From Linnemannia elongata (Eukaryota > Mortierellomycota > Mortierellomycetes > Mortierellales > Mortierellaceae), in the NCBI GenBank assembly GCA_036320915.1, contig JAXBDG010000025.1, positions 62,001-126,000 on the forward strand: 64,000 bases of DNA. The letters run 5' to 3'. Made by a program: the position numbers and the translations under genes. Positions 21,966 through 34,900 of this stretch are shown here, one piece after another. Below the pieces are notes generated by a model. That model made no database searches. It saw only the letters and a program-made list of their open reading frames with translations, and was not told where the DNA came from. Every line of letters begins with the position of its first letter. Position 1 is the stretch's first letter.

Positions 21966-22703
21966 ATGAAGTCTACCAAAACTGAAGACATCGAGCGAAC
22001 CGCGGCTACGGTAGGCGGGCTCTGCACCCAATTTGTTGACCTTTTTCTTCGCCTTTCGGATTCAATTTATTGGAAAATACAACAACAATCACAGAATCAA
22101 TAGGCCCGGTGACACAACAGCGTGTGAATACAATTCTTTCAAGAGCTGAGGGATTAGTCGATGACCTTGGGGTGATAGAACAGGACGAATACAAAGGGGC
22201 AAGAGAGACTCAGTTTGTGGATATTTGTTCTCGGGCGGGAAGTCTTCTTTATACCTATATGCCGTGTGAGCAAAAAAATGAGGAGTGGGTCCTTTTTTCT
22301 TCTTCCAACAGTCGAATTGACCTTTGGCTAGCATAGTCCACTGGCACTGTAATTTCTTTTCTTTTTTTTTTTGTTGTTCAACTCGTCCTCTTTTCTATCC
22401 ATTTCTTGCCTATTCTCTCACCCCGAATTTCGTTTGTTTTTTTCTTTCATTTTTCAACCTCCATCTCGTAACATGTCAACAACAAAACAACAACACCAGT
22501 CCCGCTACACGTTCCTATCGTCGGTTGGGAGGCGCTGTAAGAATGCCCAGATATTATCAACATGCATCTTTGAGCATGCTTCGACTGTTGGCCAGAGGCA
22601 CCTCTTGGACCATGGGATTGGCGGCGGAATTACCTTGTTCCTTGTTTGCTCGCTGTACTCGTACTTGGCAGGGGTGGAGGTGAAGGGGAAGTGTGAGGAC
22701 TAG
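21966..22703 (+). other. Possible small gene(s), structure unresolved
   Basis: Three protein-like pieces lie in a row. The first is a 45-codon frame from ATG 21966 (MKSTKTEDIERTAATVGG). The second is an 88-codon frame 22070-22336, with GPVTQQRVNTILSRAEGL and RETQFVDICSRAGSLLY. The third is a 77-codon frame 22471-22703 preceded by a C/T-rich leader and containing a possible membrane segment (GIGGGITLFLVCSLYSYLAG). I could not join the first two with a consensus intron in phase. They may be a frameshifted gene or two small genes. No family recognised. Confidence 0.3.
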
Positions 22704-23621
22704 CAGGGAAAGGGAATTATGAGATGGTGAGAGGGAAGGAGAATTTTAAGAAGCGAGTGATTGCGGTGGCGGCGAGGTCTCTTGCTTTTTGAAAGTATAT
22801 GCTTTGAGTTTCTTTATTTGTTGTTTTGTTTGTTGTTTGTTTGTTTGTTTATTTGTTAGTTTGTTTGTTTGTTTGTCGTTCGTTGAAATAAAATTTCGAA
22901 GGTACATTCGACTGTACTGGTCTCAAAGTATAAGACTTGATCAATTGAGCGATGAAACCAAGAGAGTTGGTACCCAATCAGATCCACTGCAGTGAACAAT
23001 CTTACACTTTGGTTCCTGGGAGAAAATTCCTTTGTCTAAGAAAACTATTAGAACATGGCTCGTGCATCCCATGGGGGAGCTACACACCCATCAGTGGATA
23101 TACCGTGTACCTCTTCGTACAATTGTATTTAAGATGGGGGCTAGGGGTCAACATGCTGGGTATATATTTCTCCTTCGTTCTGCGACAGACACAGGAAACA
23201 CCTGTATTTTTTTTGTTGAGGGCTTGATTCCTCATGCTGTGTAACCAAGACGGATGCCCGCTGTCTTGATCGGTCCATTACTAATTGCAAACACAAGAAG
23301 ATGTCGGCACACATATGCATGGGTGGGCACAAGGAAGCATAAGGTTAACACAAACATAAACACAAAGATTAATTCAAACAGTGAGACGTTGGAAGACAGG
23401 AGGAAGGAGGAGCGGAAACGTAGAGAAAAAAGTTGGGTCCTCGACTTTCATTCATATCTCTCTTCTCTCTCTCTTCTCTCTCATCTCTCTCATCTCTTTC
23501 ATCTCTCATCCTCTTCTCCCATCCCTCATCTACATTCGCTCTCACCACCTTTTCATTCCCTCATCCACTTTCACCACCCTCGTCTCATCTCTGATTCCCT
23601 CACTCGACCTTCACTGCCCTC
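22704..23621. other. Intergenic with (GTTT)n tract
   Basis: A GTTT/GTTTGTTT microsatellite occupies about 22805-22880. The stretch 23440-23610 is C/T-rich and is the leader of FMO-4. No gene recognised. Confidence 0.4.
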
Positions 23622-25700
23622 ATGTCTGCAACAGTCGCAACCCCGCGCCCCACCGTCCTCATAGTCGGAGCAGGTCTAGGAGGCCTCGTGCTCGGTGCCC
23701 TACTGGAGAGATGCAACATCCCTTATGCCATCTTTGAGCGTGCCTCCGCTGTCAAGCCCTTAGGTACGCTAACAATAAGGCCTCTATATGCGAAAAAAAA
23801 ATATATTCAGAAGAGTACTCACACCTTGTTTAAGATCTCATGCATTGGTTGTCTTACCTTCTTTCTCTCTCGCTCGGTCACTTTGGTCAATCCAACAGGT
23901 TCCGCCATGAGTCTTGCAGGGCAGATGATATATTTATTCCGCCAATTGGGTATCGACGAAAAGTTCATAGCCATGTCCAAGTACTCGCGCTTCGCAAACG
24001 CTAGACGAGATGACGGCACACCGCTTCGATCTTCGGACTTTATAGCCATGGAAGAGTAGTATGTGCTGATGCAACCCAGACTGTACTGGCGGTTTTGTAA
24101 TTTTTCGGTGTCTTTATTAACAAACCTTTTGTTACTACAACTTCCTTACAGCGGTGGATCCCCAAGCTATATTGTCGCACGCCCTCTACTGTACGACCTA
24201 CTTCTCAGTCTCATTCCACCCAAAAAGATTCACTTCAGCAAACGTATCCTTACAATCAGCGAGGAGGACGACAAGGTCAAGATCCAGGCTGCCGACAACA
24301 CTGTCTATGAGGGTGATATCCTTGTAGGAGCTGATGGCGCCTACAGTGCCGTCCGTCAGCAACTGTATAACAGACTCAAGAAAGCAGGCACCCTCCCCAA
24401 GTCGGACCATGAAGACCTCCCCTTCAGCTGCACTTGTCTGGTGGGACAGACTGACCCTTTGGATCTCGAAGAGTACCCGGAGCTCAAGAACCCCAAGGAG
24501 CCATTTGTCACCACCTTTGCAACAGGCAAGCCATTCACTGTAAGTCTGCCGTGAATGTGTTTTTGCACAGTCCTTCCCTTCACTACCTTTGTTTTTTTTT
24601 AACAACGACACTAACACCTTTCCCTCTACCCTCTACGTCCCTCCTCCCGATTAGTGGACGATTTTCTCTACCAAGCAAAACACGCTCTGTTTCATGGTGC
24701 TGGAGCACCTATCAAGCAAAACAAGCAAGGCAGCACAGGAACAGCGGTTCAGGAACACGGACAACTCCGAGTGGGGTCCTCATGCAGCCCAGGCTATGTG
24801 TGACGAGACCAGAGACTATTCCATTTCGTTCGGCGGTGGAAAGAAGACTTTAGGAGACATCTATGACAAGACGCCCAAGGAGCGCATCGTCAAGGTCATG
24901 CTCGAGGAGAAGGTATTCAAGACCTGGTCCTCTGGGCGCACTGTTTTGTTGGGTGATGGTAGGTGGCTCCCTCTGTTGGATTTTATCCTTGTTAAAATTA
25001 ATGCCCACGTTTCGGGCCTGAGACTTTTTAACTTACTTTGCTTCTTGATGTATTTAGCTTGCCATAAGGTCAACCCCGCTGCTGGAGTCGGTACGCAATC
25101 AACTAGATCAATGGTGACCGATCTTATCATTGTTCTGTGTTTCGTCGCCTCTTACTCATACACACTTTGTCATTGTGCTCACCCTCTACTTTAGGTGCCA
25201 TTACTGCCATGCACGATGCCATTGCGTTAGCCAACCTCATCTACGCATTGCCAGCCAACACCTCAGAAGAGCTCACCAAGACTTTCAAGGAATACCATGC
25301 TGAGAGATACCCACCCGCCATGGAAGCCTACAACAACAGTCTTCTGATGAGCAAGCTTCTCAAGGGCGGTATCGCTGGTGCAATTGCCTCGTTTGTGAAA
25401 AACAACATGCCCAATTGGCTGTGGAGACTCGCGGTAAGGATGTTGACGATTGACTTTAGGTGTGATGAAACATTTGTATTTAGTTGTTTTGTTGCATCGG
25501 TAACCCGATTACTCACTCATTCAAGCTTATTTTCCTCTCCATCTCATTTTTAGGTCAAGGGGCTCATTATGAACCGCTTGCAAGCTGGGTTCCTGAAGCC
25601 CGTGGAGGACAAGGGCACCGTCCCACCTAATATCTCACCTAGCACTGAGAAGGCTCGAGCTCTCTACAAAAAACGCATGCGTGTGGCTGCTACTGTTTAG
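23622..25700 (+). CDS. FAD-dependent monooxygenase FMO-4 (7 exons, subfamily B)
   Basis: Exons 23622-23763, 23899-24058, 24152-24539, 24655-24958, 25058-25090, 25195-25433 and 25554-25700 give 470 residues. Exons 2-5 have exactly the lengths of FMO-3 (160, 388, 304, 33). Motifs: VLIVGAGLGGLVLG, GDILVGADGAYSAVRQ, LLGDACHKVNPAAGVGA. Unlike FMO-3 it keeps a C-terminal intron at a position like that of subfamily A. Predicted FAD/NAD(P)H monooxygenase, substrate unknown. Psi-FMO-5 just downstream is its closest relative, judging from exon 1, so the two were a tandem pair. Confidence 0.92.
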
Positions 25701-25839
25701 TTGCATTTGAGACAAGATTGCGCGGGGAGAGGGTGTGGGTTGCAAGGAACTGAATATGTACAATGTAATGGAACGAAAATTATTAAATTCGGTAGACTGT
25801 GAACGTCTTTAACGTCAAACCATTTTAAAACAGCGGATG

Positions 25840-25876
<37 letters not shown>

Positions 25877-26420
25877 GTCTGTCTTATGCGAGCCACGGTC
25901 TTTAGTGGCGTAAGAAAGAAAGGAGGACAATCGCAGGCGCATACACCCATAACCAAGTTACCGCGATCAATCTTCCGAATCGATATCTGGACTTATGTGC
26001 TCCTGGAATAGTATGCTGCATAAACACTTTTGGGTTGGGAAGAGACTGGCAGGAAAGACCTATTTGCCCGTTGTTGACTGATTCGTATCGGACATGGTTA
26101 CACAAAGAGCAATTTAGCTTCCCTCTTTGCTTGTCCTTTGCATCCCTCCTTCGTTCTTTCCCTCATGCCCTCTACATAAACACAAGGTTTTGATGTATGA
26201 GCGATAAACAAACAAAAGACAAATAGAATGAAAGTTGGGAATTTGGGGTTGAGAGCCTCAACAAACAGATTTTTCACGTCATGGTAAAAAAGGTCACCTC
26301 GTCCTTATTTCCTTGATCTCTCACTCACTCTTCATTGCTCGTCTGATTCAATGTCCTTCTTTCGCCTATTCCTTACCCCGCCCTCAGACATATATCATTT
26401 CTTCGCCCCACCTCGCTCTC
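25701..26420. other. Intergenic with T35-type homopolymer
   Basis: A run of more than 30 T at about 25842-25875 lies downstream of FMO-4. No gene seen. The stretch before 26420 is C/T-rich like an FMO leader. Confidence 0.4.
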
Positions 26421-26561
26421 ATTAGCATCGCAATAGTTGCAGTTCCGCGTCCTCACGTCCTCATTTTAGGTGGCACGCGTAGTGGTCTCCTGAGTGGCTT
26501 ACTAAATTTGCAACATAATTTACCCCATCCTTGACTTTGCAGTCACTGTCAAGCCCCTCGA
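26421..26561 (+). pseudogene. Psi-FMO-5, exon-1 remnant of a monooxygenase
   Basis: Aligns base for base with exon 1 of FMO-4. The start codon is ATT instead of ATG (26421), then come GTTGCAGTTCCGCGTCCTCA and a decayed dinucleotide fold (VLILGGTRSGLLSG) with the second and third Gly replaced. A stop follows HNLPHP. The tail CTGTCAAGCCCCTCGATAC matches the exon-1 end, but the donor GT has become AT. No later exon follows; HARBI-type transposase sequence starts within about 100 bp. Confidence 0.8.
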
Positions 26562-26639
26562 TACAAGAAGTAGGCCTCTAAAGCTCTCCAGCCTTCTCCG
26601 CTCATACAGTTTATTCAACTACTTCAACAAACCCTCCCC

Positions 26640-27830
26640 CTAATCCAGACGAGTGGACCGACTACAATTATGGTGGAGTCACCTGTAACCCCATTATTGA
26701 GTGCCACATCACTGAGCAACAGAAGCTCTTTGCGCAGCTGATGGTCGCAGGTAAGCATATTATTCACCCGACGTTGATAATCAATGAAAACAAAGGGACA
26801 ATGCATTTCGTTCATCTTCTGTCACACTCTTCAAATCCTCCATAAACACACAACTATCCTGAGGGTAACTAAACAGCAGCAGCTACACCCATGCGCTTGT
26901 GTGATTATCAACTCTTCAGGCAAAGAGAGAGTTTCTCGGTTTGTAAGTCTTGGTATTGTTCTACACCTTATGGACTGGCCGAACCGTCTTAAGGAATCGA
27001 ATATCTTGCCTTATATACGCTACCGTCCTCCTCTATCCTCTTCAATCACATACTTGTCGACATCCACCGGCGCTGGAAGCATCTGCTTCTCTGGGACCAT
27101 GTCCGTCTGACCCTGGAGTTGTTGGTCGGGCGCATGGATAACGTGCTACTGAAATGCGGGTTCCTACAAGCGAACTTTGCCTTCATCAATGGGTCCTGCT
27201 TGAGAATTTTCCACCCGGAGTGCATCAACAGGATTGTTACAGCGATCACAAGCGGATGCATTGCTTGAAGTATCAAACAATCTCGACACCCGTTGGCATA
27301 ATAGTTCATCTAGGCGATCCTTTCGCTGGTTGGGCACAACAACGCTGTTATACTCATCAGGTCAAGCATTCGCCAACTCTCTAAGCATGCTCGCTGTCCT
27401 GCTGGCAGACAGTTGGTCGTGTATGGCGACGAGGGCTACGGTCAGTCGCCCGAGGCTTAAGCACCTTTCAGAGGCAATATCCTATCCCCTGACCAAGAAA
27501 CTCGGTATGTGACCATGCGCCGTCCCCATCTCTCGGCCAAATTGGCATTTGGCTTTGTCTCAACAACTTTAGCCTACGTAACTATTACCAAATGTTGAGA
27601 CTTCGTCTCTTCGCTGTTGATCACTACTACCCGGTCGCTGTCCTTTCTGCAACCTTTTGCGATACTATAGTATGGAAAGCACCCCCGCAGAGTTACTCTG
27701 GAAAAGCGCTACCAGGGCCCGAGGCTTGCTTCACCCCAAGAGCTTTATAAAGTGTGACTCGAGTTGTCCATAATGAGCCTGCCTATTTTGATCACATATA
27801 AAACACATGTGGCAACCATCTCTCGATCTG
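26640..27830 (+). pseudogene. HARBI1/PIF-type DDE transposase relic (DDE_Tnp_4)
   Basis: Conserved pieces appear in order on the plus strand across frames. They are a Trp-Pro-Asn-Arg-Leu block (26960), FNHILVDIHRRWKHLL (27050-27095), ANFAFINGSCLRIF (27172), then DCYSDHKRMHCLKYQ (27235) and VYGDEGYGQSPEA...PFRGN (27415). A degenerate FAVDHYYPVAVL follows (27610). The order FxDGT, YSGHKR-HxLKYQ, YGDxGYxLSP, PFRG is that of fungal PIF/Harbinger transposases. Several frameshifts and an in-frame TAA after SPEA make it inactive. Terminal repeats were not resolved. Confidence 0.72.
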
Positions 27831-27962
27831 ACTTCAGAATTTGAAAATCGGACAAAAAAAAAAAAAAAAGAAAAAAAGATCGTGGCCAAAGGAAGACCTT
27901 ACTTTTGTTACAGCTGCCAGTAGAAATGGGCTTGAAATTTAAGCAAGGACAGAGTGTGGCGA

Positions 27963-29487
27963 CTAGGTGAAAGGCATATTTAATCTATTGGTATTCTCCA
28001 GCGTCGTGATCCTGTTGTCAAGGTCGCGTGTCTTCTTTCTGGTGTCTAAGACGTCAAGGTCAATCTGATTAAACTGGCCTTGCACCAGCGTGACCCGAGT
28101 TTGCACCAGAGTTAGCTGTTCCTGTACAGATTGGCTAGACTGAACGTTACGCCTTTTGAACGTCCGGAGATCGTCGTCAATGTTGTTTACCGAGTTTTGG
28201 GTTGATTGCCTGACTTGAATCATGTCCATTCTGAGTTGCCGGTTCTGCTCCTCGAGCTTTTCTACACGAGCAAGTAATGCTGATATCCTGTCAGTCTCAG
28301 CTGCCGTTGCACGCCTCTTGAACCTTGGTGTCGGGCGCGCAAAGCCTGATGAACCTTGAGCTTGGACAGGTGACAGTGGATCCATATCCGTGGACTCACT
28401 CGCTGATGAGTGGTGTTGTACTTGCATTGGTGGCCTCGATAGTGCTCTCAACTGAAAGGACTCTCTTTGACGAAGAATATCCGGCTGCATGATCGACGGT
28501 TCGCCAGTTCGCTGACTAGGGCCGGGACGCGCGTCGGAGATCCGATGAATTGGTGTAGGAGTCGATTCTGAAGGAACGACAGGGGGCGGCCGTGAGTCGG
28601 AGCCATCGTCGGCGTCATCGTCGGCATCTTCGTCGGTATCATTTGTGATCCTTACTCCAGGATCCTCGTCCGCCTCGTCTATTACTTGCGACGCTCGCTT
28701 CTTTCCGGTCAAGGTACCAAGCATGGCGTCCATAACCTGTTGCTCGACAGCCTGGGCCTCCGATACCTGCTGCTTCTTCACCTCGCTCTTCGCCGCCTGC
28801 TGTCGATTCTCGCGATCCCGTAACTCTCTGTCACTCTCGACCAGGCTCTGTGCCATATCCGACATCCGCGTATCTGTTCATGTGAATCCCGTCGCCATTA
28901 CGAGAAAATCACTCAGTGCTTTTCGCTCTTTGATGATTCTCTCATAGAGCGATACCAGAGCTAGAGGCGTCACACCTCGTAGGGATGGCTCGATTGATCC
29001 AAGTTCTGCTGCCAATTCTTTAAACGAAGCGCTGTCCTTCGTGAAGCCAAACTGATAGGCCTCATCTTGCAGGTGGGCCTTCTCTGGAATGCGATTATGA
29101 AGAAAAAGCACCGCCTTGAAGATGTTCTCACAGTTTGTGCAAGAGTTGTTCAGCTGCAGGGAGCGAAACGATCCGCTCGAGGAGACTTCTTGACTGGCGG
29201 CATCGTAGGTATCACTGGCAACTATGAACACAGAGAAGAACTTGGCAATAATAAATAAGATGAAAGGCATTTTGGTTCAAGACAAATCTTATACTTGGCA
29301 AGATATACGAACATGGCGTAACAGTTCTTCGCATCAGTTCATCAACATTCGGCGGGTCTCTGAAAACCTTGAGGTAGTGGTCGCGTTTTTGATACGCGAA
29401 GGCATTGGGCGAGAGCTCTAGCTTCCTCGATGGCTTAAAGTGCAGCACTCTACAGTACGTTGCATTACTCCGTGTTCTCGTGGTCAT
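27963..29487 (-). pseudogene. Coiled-coil nuclear-type protein gene with an in-frame TGA
   Basis: Exon 1 is 29487-29295. A 73-nt GT-AG intron (29294-29222) joins in phase to a long exon. That exon is open to TGA at 28880-28878 (178 residues) and then continues in the same frame for 304 codons to 27963. The second part has an acidic stretch (DEDADDDADDGSD), basic clusters (RFKRRATA, FKRRNV) and a C-terminal heptad coiled coil (VEKLEEQNRQLRMDM onward). The continuity argues for one 483-codon gene broken by a nonsense change, CGA to TGA being the simplest. Alternatively there are two proteins, the second from ATG 28865. Family not recognised; the Cys pair CTNCENIFKA in part one is the only motif. 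Confidence 0.6.
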
Positions 29488-29604
29488 GATGGAGAGGAAT
29501 GGTATTGAAATGAGCAAACGTCAACTATGAATATGATCGTTTTTATCACGTGATTGCTACTCTCCTTCCATATTGAGGTGCATTATGCGCCCTTGTTGAG
29601 CGTG

Positions 29605-29735
29605 ATGAAAGGAGGCCAACGAGAGGATAAAGAGGCGGCCTGTGCGAAAAATACGTCAAAACTCATGTATTTTTAGCATGCAAACGAACCTATGAGGCCA
29701 AATTCGTTCGTTTGTAACCGTATACGCACGAGAAC
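29605..29735 (+). repeat. Dispersed repeat R, copy 1
   Basis: About 125 bp, including GAGGATAAAGAGGCGGCCTG and TAGCATGCAAACGAACCT, is shared at high identity and in the same orientation with 53604-53735. No ORF. It could be a solo terminal repeat or MITE. Confidence 0.7.
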
Positions 29736-30152
29736 TGAACCTGAGGATATTTTGTTTGTTGACGCCAAGCTTAAACTCGGATTCGTTCTCCGTCGAATGA
29801 TAGGTACTACCCCTGGACAAATATTCTTCTACATGGGTCTGTGAATTTCTGCCTCCTACGTTGTAGTGTACTGTAGAGGATGGCGAGTTCATATTTGTCA
29901 CTGGTTTACTTTATTTATTATGTATTAGCGTGATTCTCTGCTGAGGGAGCTTGTTGTGATTATTAAACGATCTGTCCCGAGAGTGTTAAATAGTGGAGAA
30001 AGTAGATAGGCGAAGAAAGAAGAAGATATAAAAGAAGCGACTTGAGTACCTTTGCTCTTGGATGCCCTGTAATAGCAGCAGATCAATATAGAGAGTCCCT
30101 TGTCGCGGTCAAGGCATCCGCGCCCTCATTGTCTTCATCAAGGTCCTAAGAA

Positions 30153-30961
30153 TCGGGCATCAAAAACCATCCATCCTCATCGTTATAGTCCTCAACTTCG
30201 TCGTTCAAGTCAGGAAGGCCTTGTTCTAGTCGTCGTCGCTCCTCCTCCTTGTTAGCCCATATCTGCGTTGCACAGAAGTATTCTCTGTCGTTATTTTCCT
30301 CCTCCTCGTCCTCCTCCGTCGTTCGCTCTAGCTGTTCTTTCCCTTGCTGCACTTGTGGTGACAGCTGCTGTTGTTGTTCTCCGTCCTTCGCTCTAGCTGT
30401 TCTTTCCCTTGCTGCACTTGTGGTGATTGCTGCTGTTGTTGATCTCCGTCGTTCAAAGTAATGACATCTTGTATACGACCCTTTCCCCGGTTTAGCGCCT
30501 AAACATGTTCCTGCAACTCCATGGTCTTCTTGTCGAGGTCGTAATCATTTAACGAATCTCGTGATCGTTCCACCTCATGTCCTTGAACTGGTAACTTGTG
30601 AAACGGAAAGCCATCCTTGAGATATTGTAGTTTTCGGTTGGAGGGAAATGGTAGGTCGATGCGATCGAAGCGGAGGAGGCGAAGTGGCAAGGTGCATAAC
30701 CCCAGCTTCGGAAGTCACTGACATCGGACTCTCCTCTTCAGCGACGGCGGGAGTGAGAACGACATCTTTGCGTGAGGCGCTGGAAGGGGGGTTTGTGAGA
30801 GAGGTTTATTGTTGATGATGATGGGGTTCGTGAAGTTGCTGTTGAAGTTTACTGTTCTCATCAGTGTGTGTATGGAAAGAGTCGAGGACGAGACCATGGA
30901 TGAGTTGTGCGGTCAGGGTGACCAAGAGGACCAGGCGAATGAGCAGCGTGATGCAACGCAT
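30153..30961 (-). pseudogene. Disrupted gene for a putative secreted protein
   Basis: ATG at 30961 starts a clear signal peptide (MRCITLLIRLVLLVTLTAQL) followed by a His/Gln-rich run ending at a stop. Protein-like sequence then continues in other frames: DVVLTPAVAEEESPMSVTSEAG, then HEVERSRDSLNDYDLDKK, then an acidic C-terminus (TEEDEEEENNDREYF to GWFLMPDS). The pieces may be exons, but I could not find consensus introns that join them in phase. A direct duplication of about 64 bp near 30330-30450, not a multiple of three, also breaks the frame. Family unknown. Confidence 0.35.
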
Positions 30962-31991
30962 TTTCCCTTGTGTTAATGTTCGGAATGAGTTGGAATGAGA
31001 TGAGAAATGGGGATGAATGTGTGAAATGGAGACGAAAGGGAGTGAGAGAGAAGGGGAAATGCTAAAGGGGATGGAGTGTAGATGAGAATGAGTGCAGTAG
31101 ACCAAAAAAAAAAAAAAAAAGTTGAACAATCTTCTCTTTTTTCACGTTGAGATTGTTCAGAGACGCGTTGCGGGTTCGAATAAAGGGAAAATCCTCTGCG
31201 GGTGGCAAAAAAAATTGAGTGCAACCATCGACGTGGAACCTTTAGAAATCGAAACATGGCCGATCCACAACCCACCAACAAAAGCAAAACGAAAGGCTAA
31301 ATCTCGATTAAAACATCTATCTGAACAAAGTGAACGCGAATAAAAGTGTGAATTCGAGTCATATTCGAATCAAATCCAATATTCATCCATATTCATCTAT
31401 CTATTCGATGCGAATGGATACGGACACCATCTGAGGTGGCTTTCCTCTCTGTAGGTATCAGATCCTTCGCGCTATGTCGGATAATCATGATTGTTGTTCT
31501 TGAAAGCGACTGTATTATCTTATTCATATAGCTTCAGCTCCTCTTAGGTTACATTTTTGATATCTACTTCTTCCTCTTTTTCTTTTCTACCCCTTCTACA
31601 CCCCTCCTATATCATTTTACCGTTTCCCTTCTATCTTTCCTCTACTTCCATGTTTTAAGTGTTGGTGCCATCATTCATGGCGTAGTAGTAGTTGGAGAAT
31701 GGATTGGTTGTGCAAAGAAGTGTTGATCCGTGCACTTGTGATCTGCTTTGCCCTTGGCGATTTGATATTGCAGTTGTTTTCCTTTGTAATAGGGACAGAG
31801 ATGACCTTTCCCGCGTCACTTAAAGCATTTGGTAAGAGTCAGAGAAACGGAGAATGAAGAGAAAGTGGTCACGGTCTGTTAGTGGGATAAAGTGGAAGAA
31901 AAAGTAACTTTCTTAGTAGACCATTGACTTGTCGAGTTGATGATTTTGGATTGCCTCTATTTTCCAAAAGTGGCAGAAGAGCGAGATGGAC
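30962..31991. other. Intergenic, left of the CRN inverted repeat
   Basis: Contains an A16 run (31108-31123) and C/T-rich segments. No gene recognised. The CRN repeat unit begins sharply at about 31992. Confidence 0.4.
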
Positions 31992-34900
31992 ACATATTCG
32001 GGTGATATGTTGTTTTGAAGAAGGGGGAAGGGGATACAAAGGCAGATATAAAAGAAGGAACGGCCGCACAATGGACGAGAACAACTACAAGTAGGAGAAA
32101 TAGCCTTTTTTTATGTATCAATAGGTGAGACATGAACTTATAAAGGAGACTTGAAAGGAAGATTTGAGATACTTTGATACTTCTTCCTCTCTTCAATCCT
32201 TTTTTCTGTTTTTGCTTTTATTCTTCTTCGTTCTGCTGATAGCCAGTTTGATACCTTGCTGTCATATGGTGTAGTAATTCGACATGTATGCCACCGTAAT
32301 GAGAAATGTTTGTTATTTTTGTGCTTTACTTTGACACCACGTCCAATGCAGTACAACGATAGTACAATTCAGTGGTAGAGAGCAAAATTCAGTTAACCAA
32401 AGAAAAGCAAACGAATGTTCTTGAAGCGCAAAGACGGAGAATACGCTCGAGTCAACCAACGGCTGACTAATTGTTCAGTGATTGTTGATAGCGCTGTCGA
32501 TTTCCTTCACAGTAGCAACGGAGGTGACTTTTTGGTCATCGGCAATTGTTTCCCAGACACCTGGAGCACTTGGAATGGGAAGGAGAAAAGGTACTATTCT
32601 AGGTCAATAGAGTAGAGATGCCAGAGCTGTAAGCTCGTCTTTTGTCGCTGTAAGAGATTCGAAATTGCCACGTTAAGCACAACTCTCAAGTGGTCGAAGT
32701 CAGGTATGGTCCAGTAAAATTTTATTTTCACGTCCTCTGTAAGAATTCAAGAGTCGATCCCTTCGTGCCGGCATTTTGTTGCACTGGGATCTGCAATCCA
32801 GGTGATTTGCCACCAGCTGCTGACTCCAGATCGATCTTCAGCACATACTGCCTCACACGTTGTATATCAGCAGGGACGGTACGGTAAACCTTCCCCTCAG
32901 AGGTCAAGTAGTCCTGCTTCTCGAAATCGGCATACACATGACCTGGGACGACAAAAATAAGCCGAGGCTCGTCATGAGGAAGAATCCAGCGAGCTTGAAT
33001 GAGGTTGTCGATAAGCTTTGAGAGCGGCAGTCCTTTGATGGGGTGGTTCTTGGATACCGTGACTTGGAATAAGTCTCTGGGGGCGAGCAGCAGATCGACA
33101 CAGGCATAGTTGCAAATCTTTGGTATGCATAGTGTGCCTGCCGTGACCGGGGTAATCGTGTTGAAATGCGTTACCTCTGGATTCCGCGGGATTTCCAAAC
33201 GAGCAGACTGCCCAGTCTCGAGATCCTTGAGCTCAAAGATGTGGCCGCCCTCTCGGAAGGTACGGAGGACATATGCTTCGAACATAATACCGCTAGCGCT
33301 TCCGTTGGGATCCATGACGAGCTTCTTCAACATTCCTGACTCAGTAAAGCGGCAACCTTCTCAGCGACGTATGTTGAAGCCCATTCCAATCGAAAGGTGT
33401 CATGATCATCCATGGGCCAACGGTGAATCAGACGGCTGCTGAAGTCCAGCGTGTCTCTCCCTTGCGAGAAGTATTGCATCAACATCACCGGGTCTTTGAC
33501 TCTGTCGAGGGCTTGTTCTAGACGCTCACATGCCATGACCTTGGCACGCTCAAGGTCATTAGGACGTAGGCTTAATTTCTAGCGATGAATTAGATCAAGG
33601 CGTAATAGAGCTGTGATTAAAATAGAAAACAGGCTGTCTGCGCATTGAATATCTCCAAAAGTAAAAGCTATTCTCAAAGAAAAGCGTTGTGGTTTGGGCC
33701 TATAAGATACCTGCATCGGCCTTTCTAGGACATATCTCGGCACGCCGCCTATCTTTGAGTAGAGTTCTTCTACCGCTTCCAAAGGAACCACCTCGAAGCC
33801 GACAACACTGATCCTGCACTTCTTCAACTCTTCCAGACTCCATGGGGCCATATAGTAACGCCATGCTACCCTTTTGTCGACATCCTGATATTGGTGGGCT
33901 TCGGAAAATAGGGTCTTTGGCGAAGCTGAAATGACGGTCTTGGCTCGACCGAGTACTGGATCAGGAGAGCTGTCGACAAAATACCATGTGTCGGGTAGAC
34001 TGAGAAAGGGTTTAAAAGCCTCGATATTGCCGGATCGAACAGTAGAGCGCCCTCCAAAGACGTAGCATTTCGCGCTCCGTTTGGTGTGGAAAACGATTAT
34101 CGGAGGGTTGTCGTCGTCGCTCTCGGCAAGAAGTCGGATGGCGAAGTACACTAGGAAGGCCGATTTGCCGATCCCAGATGTACCCGTAACAATGACATGC
34201 TTTTTCAACTCGTTCCCAGTATACGGTGTATTGTTCTCAAACGTCCCGAGGATTGTGTCGTAAAGATCTTTGTACGCCTCTCTGACATAGATATCGTTTG
34301 TATCGACGACTGGAAGTAAGATGCCGCGAGGAGCCGATAACTTGTCCATGTTTTTCATGTTGGTGTCTTGTAATGCGAGGGCAGTGCTAGACATGGAGTA
34401 GAAAGTGTCCGTCCTGTCAATCGCCTGACCAATAAAATCAAGTAGCGAGACCCTTTCTTTGTTGTCTAGACGAGACAGGTCAGATTGGCCATCCACCACA
34501 GCTTTCTCCGAGAGACCAGCCTCCTCAATCGCATCCATCAGCGTGTGCGGCCGATGACGTTTTCTTGTAAAAGAGAGCCCTAGTAAGAGAAGCGACGTGC
34601 AAGAGAAGAAGAGAAGGGAGCACCCAAAAATATTAGCAACTTGTACAATGTCCATGAATAATTGAATGAAAGCAAAGGGCTCCTTTAGACACAGCTGAAG
34701 ACAAATATTCACCTGCATCTTCCTCACGTTCTCTTTTCGCAGCTATAGGAAAAAAAACATAGGTAAATAACGCAAATGGAGATCACAATAGCGTCATACT
34801 GAGAAGTTCATACGCAAGGCGTAATTGACAGCAAAGCGCGTTTGCATTACCTGGCAAGGGTCGCTGGACAATGACGTGAATCGTGTCCTCTGGCAAATCA

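Noticed and set aside
28878..28880. TGA as selenocysteine or programmed readthrough codon
   Set aside because: No SECIS-like element or supporting family is known to me. The F-box gene nearby in the window shows both TGA and TAG stops of the same C-to-T type, so decay is simpler.
31165..31190. tRNA-like B-box (GGGTTCGAAT)
   Set aside because: No matching A-box, acceptor stem or anticodon arm can be folded around it.
32415..32615. Small conserved ORF (MFLKRKDGEY) next to each CRN
   Set aside because: Its conservation is explained by the duplicated 3' flank; the H3 copy of the same segment does not keep the frame.
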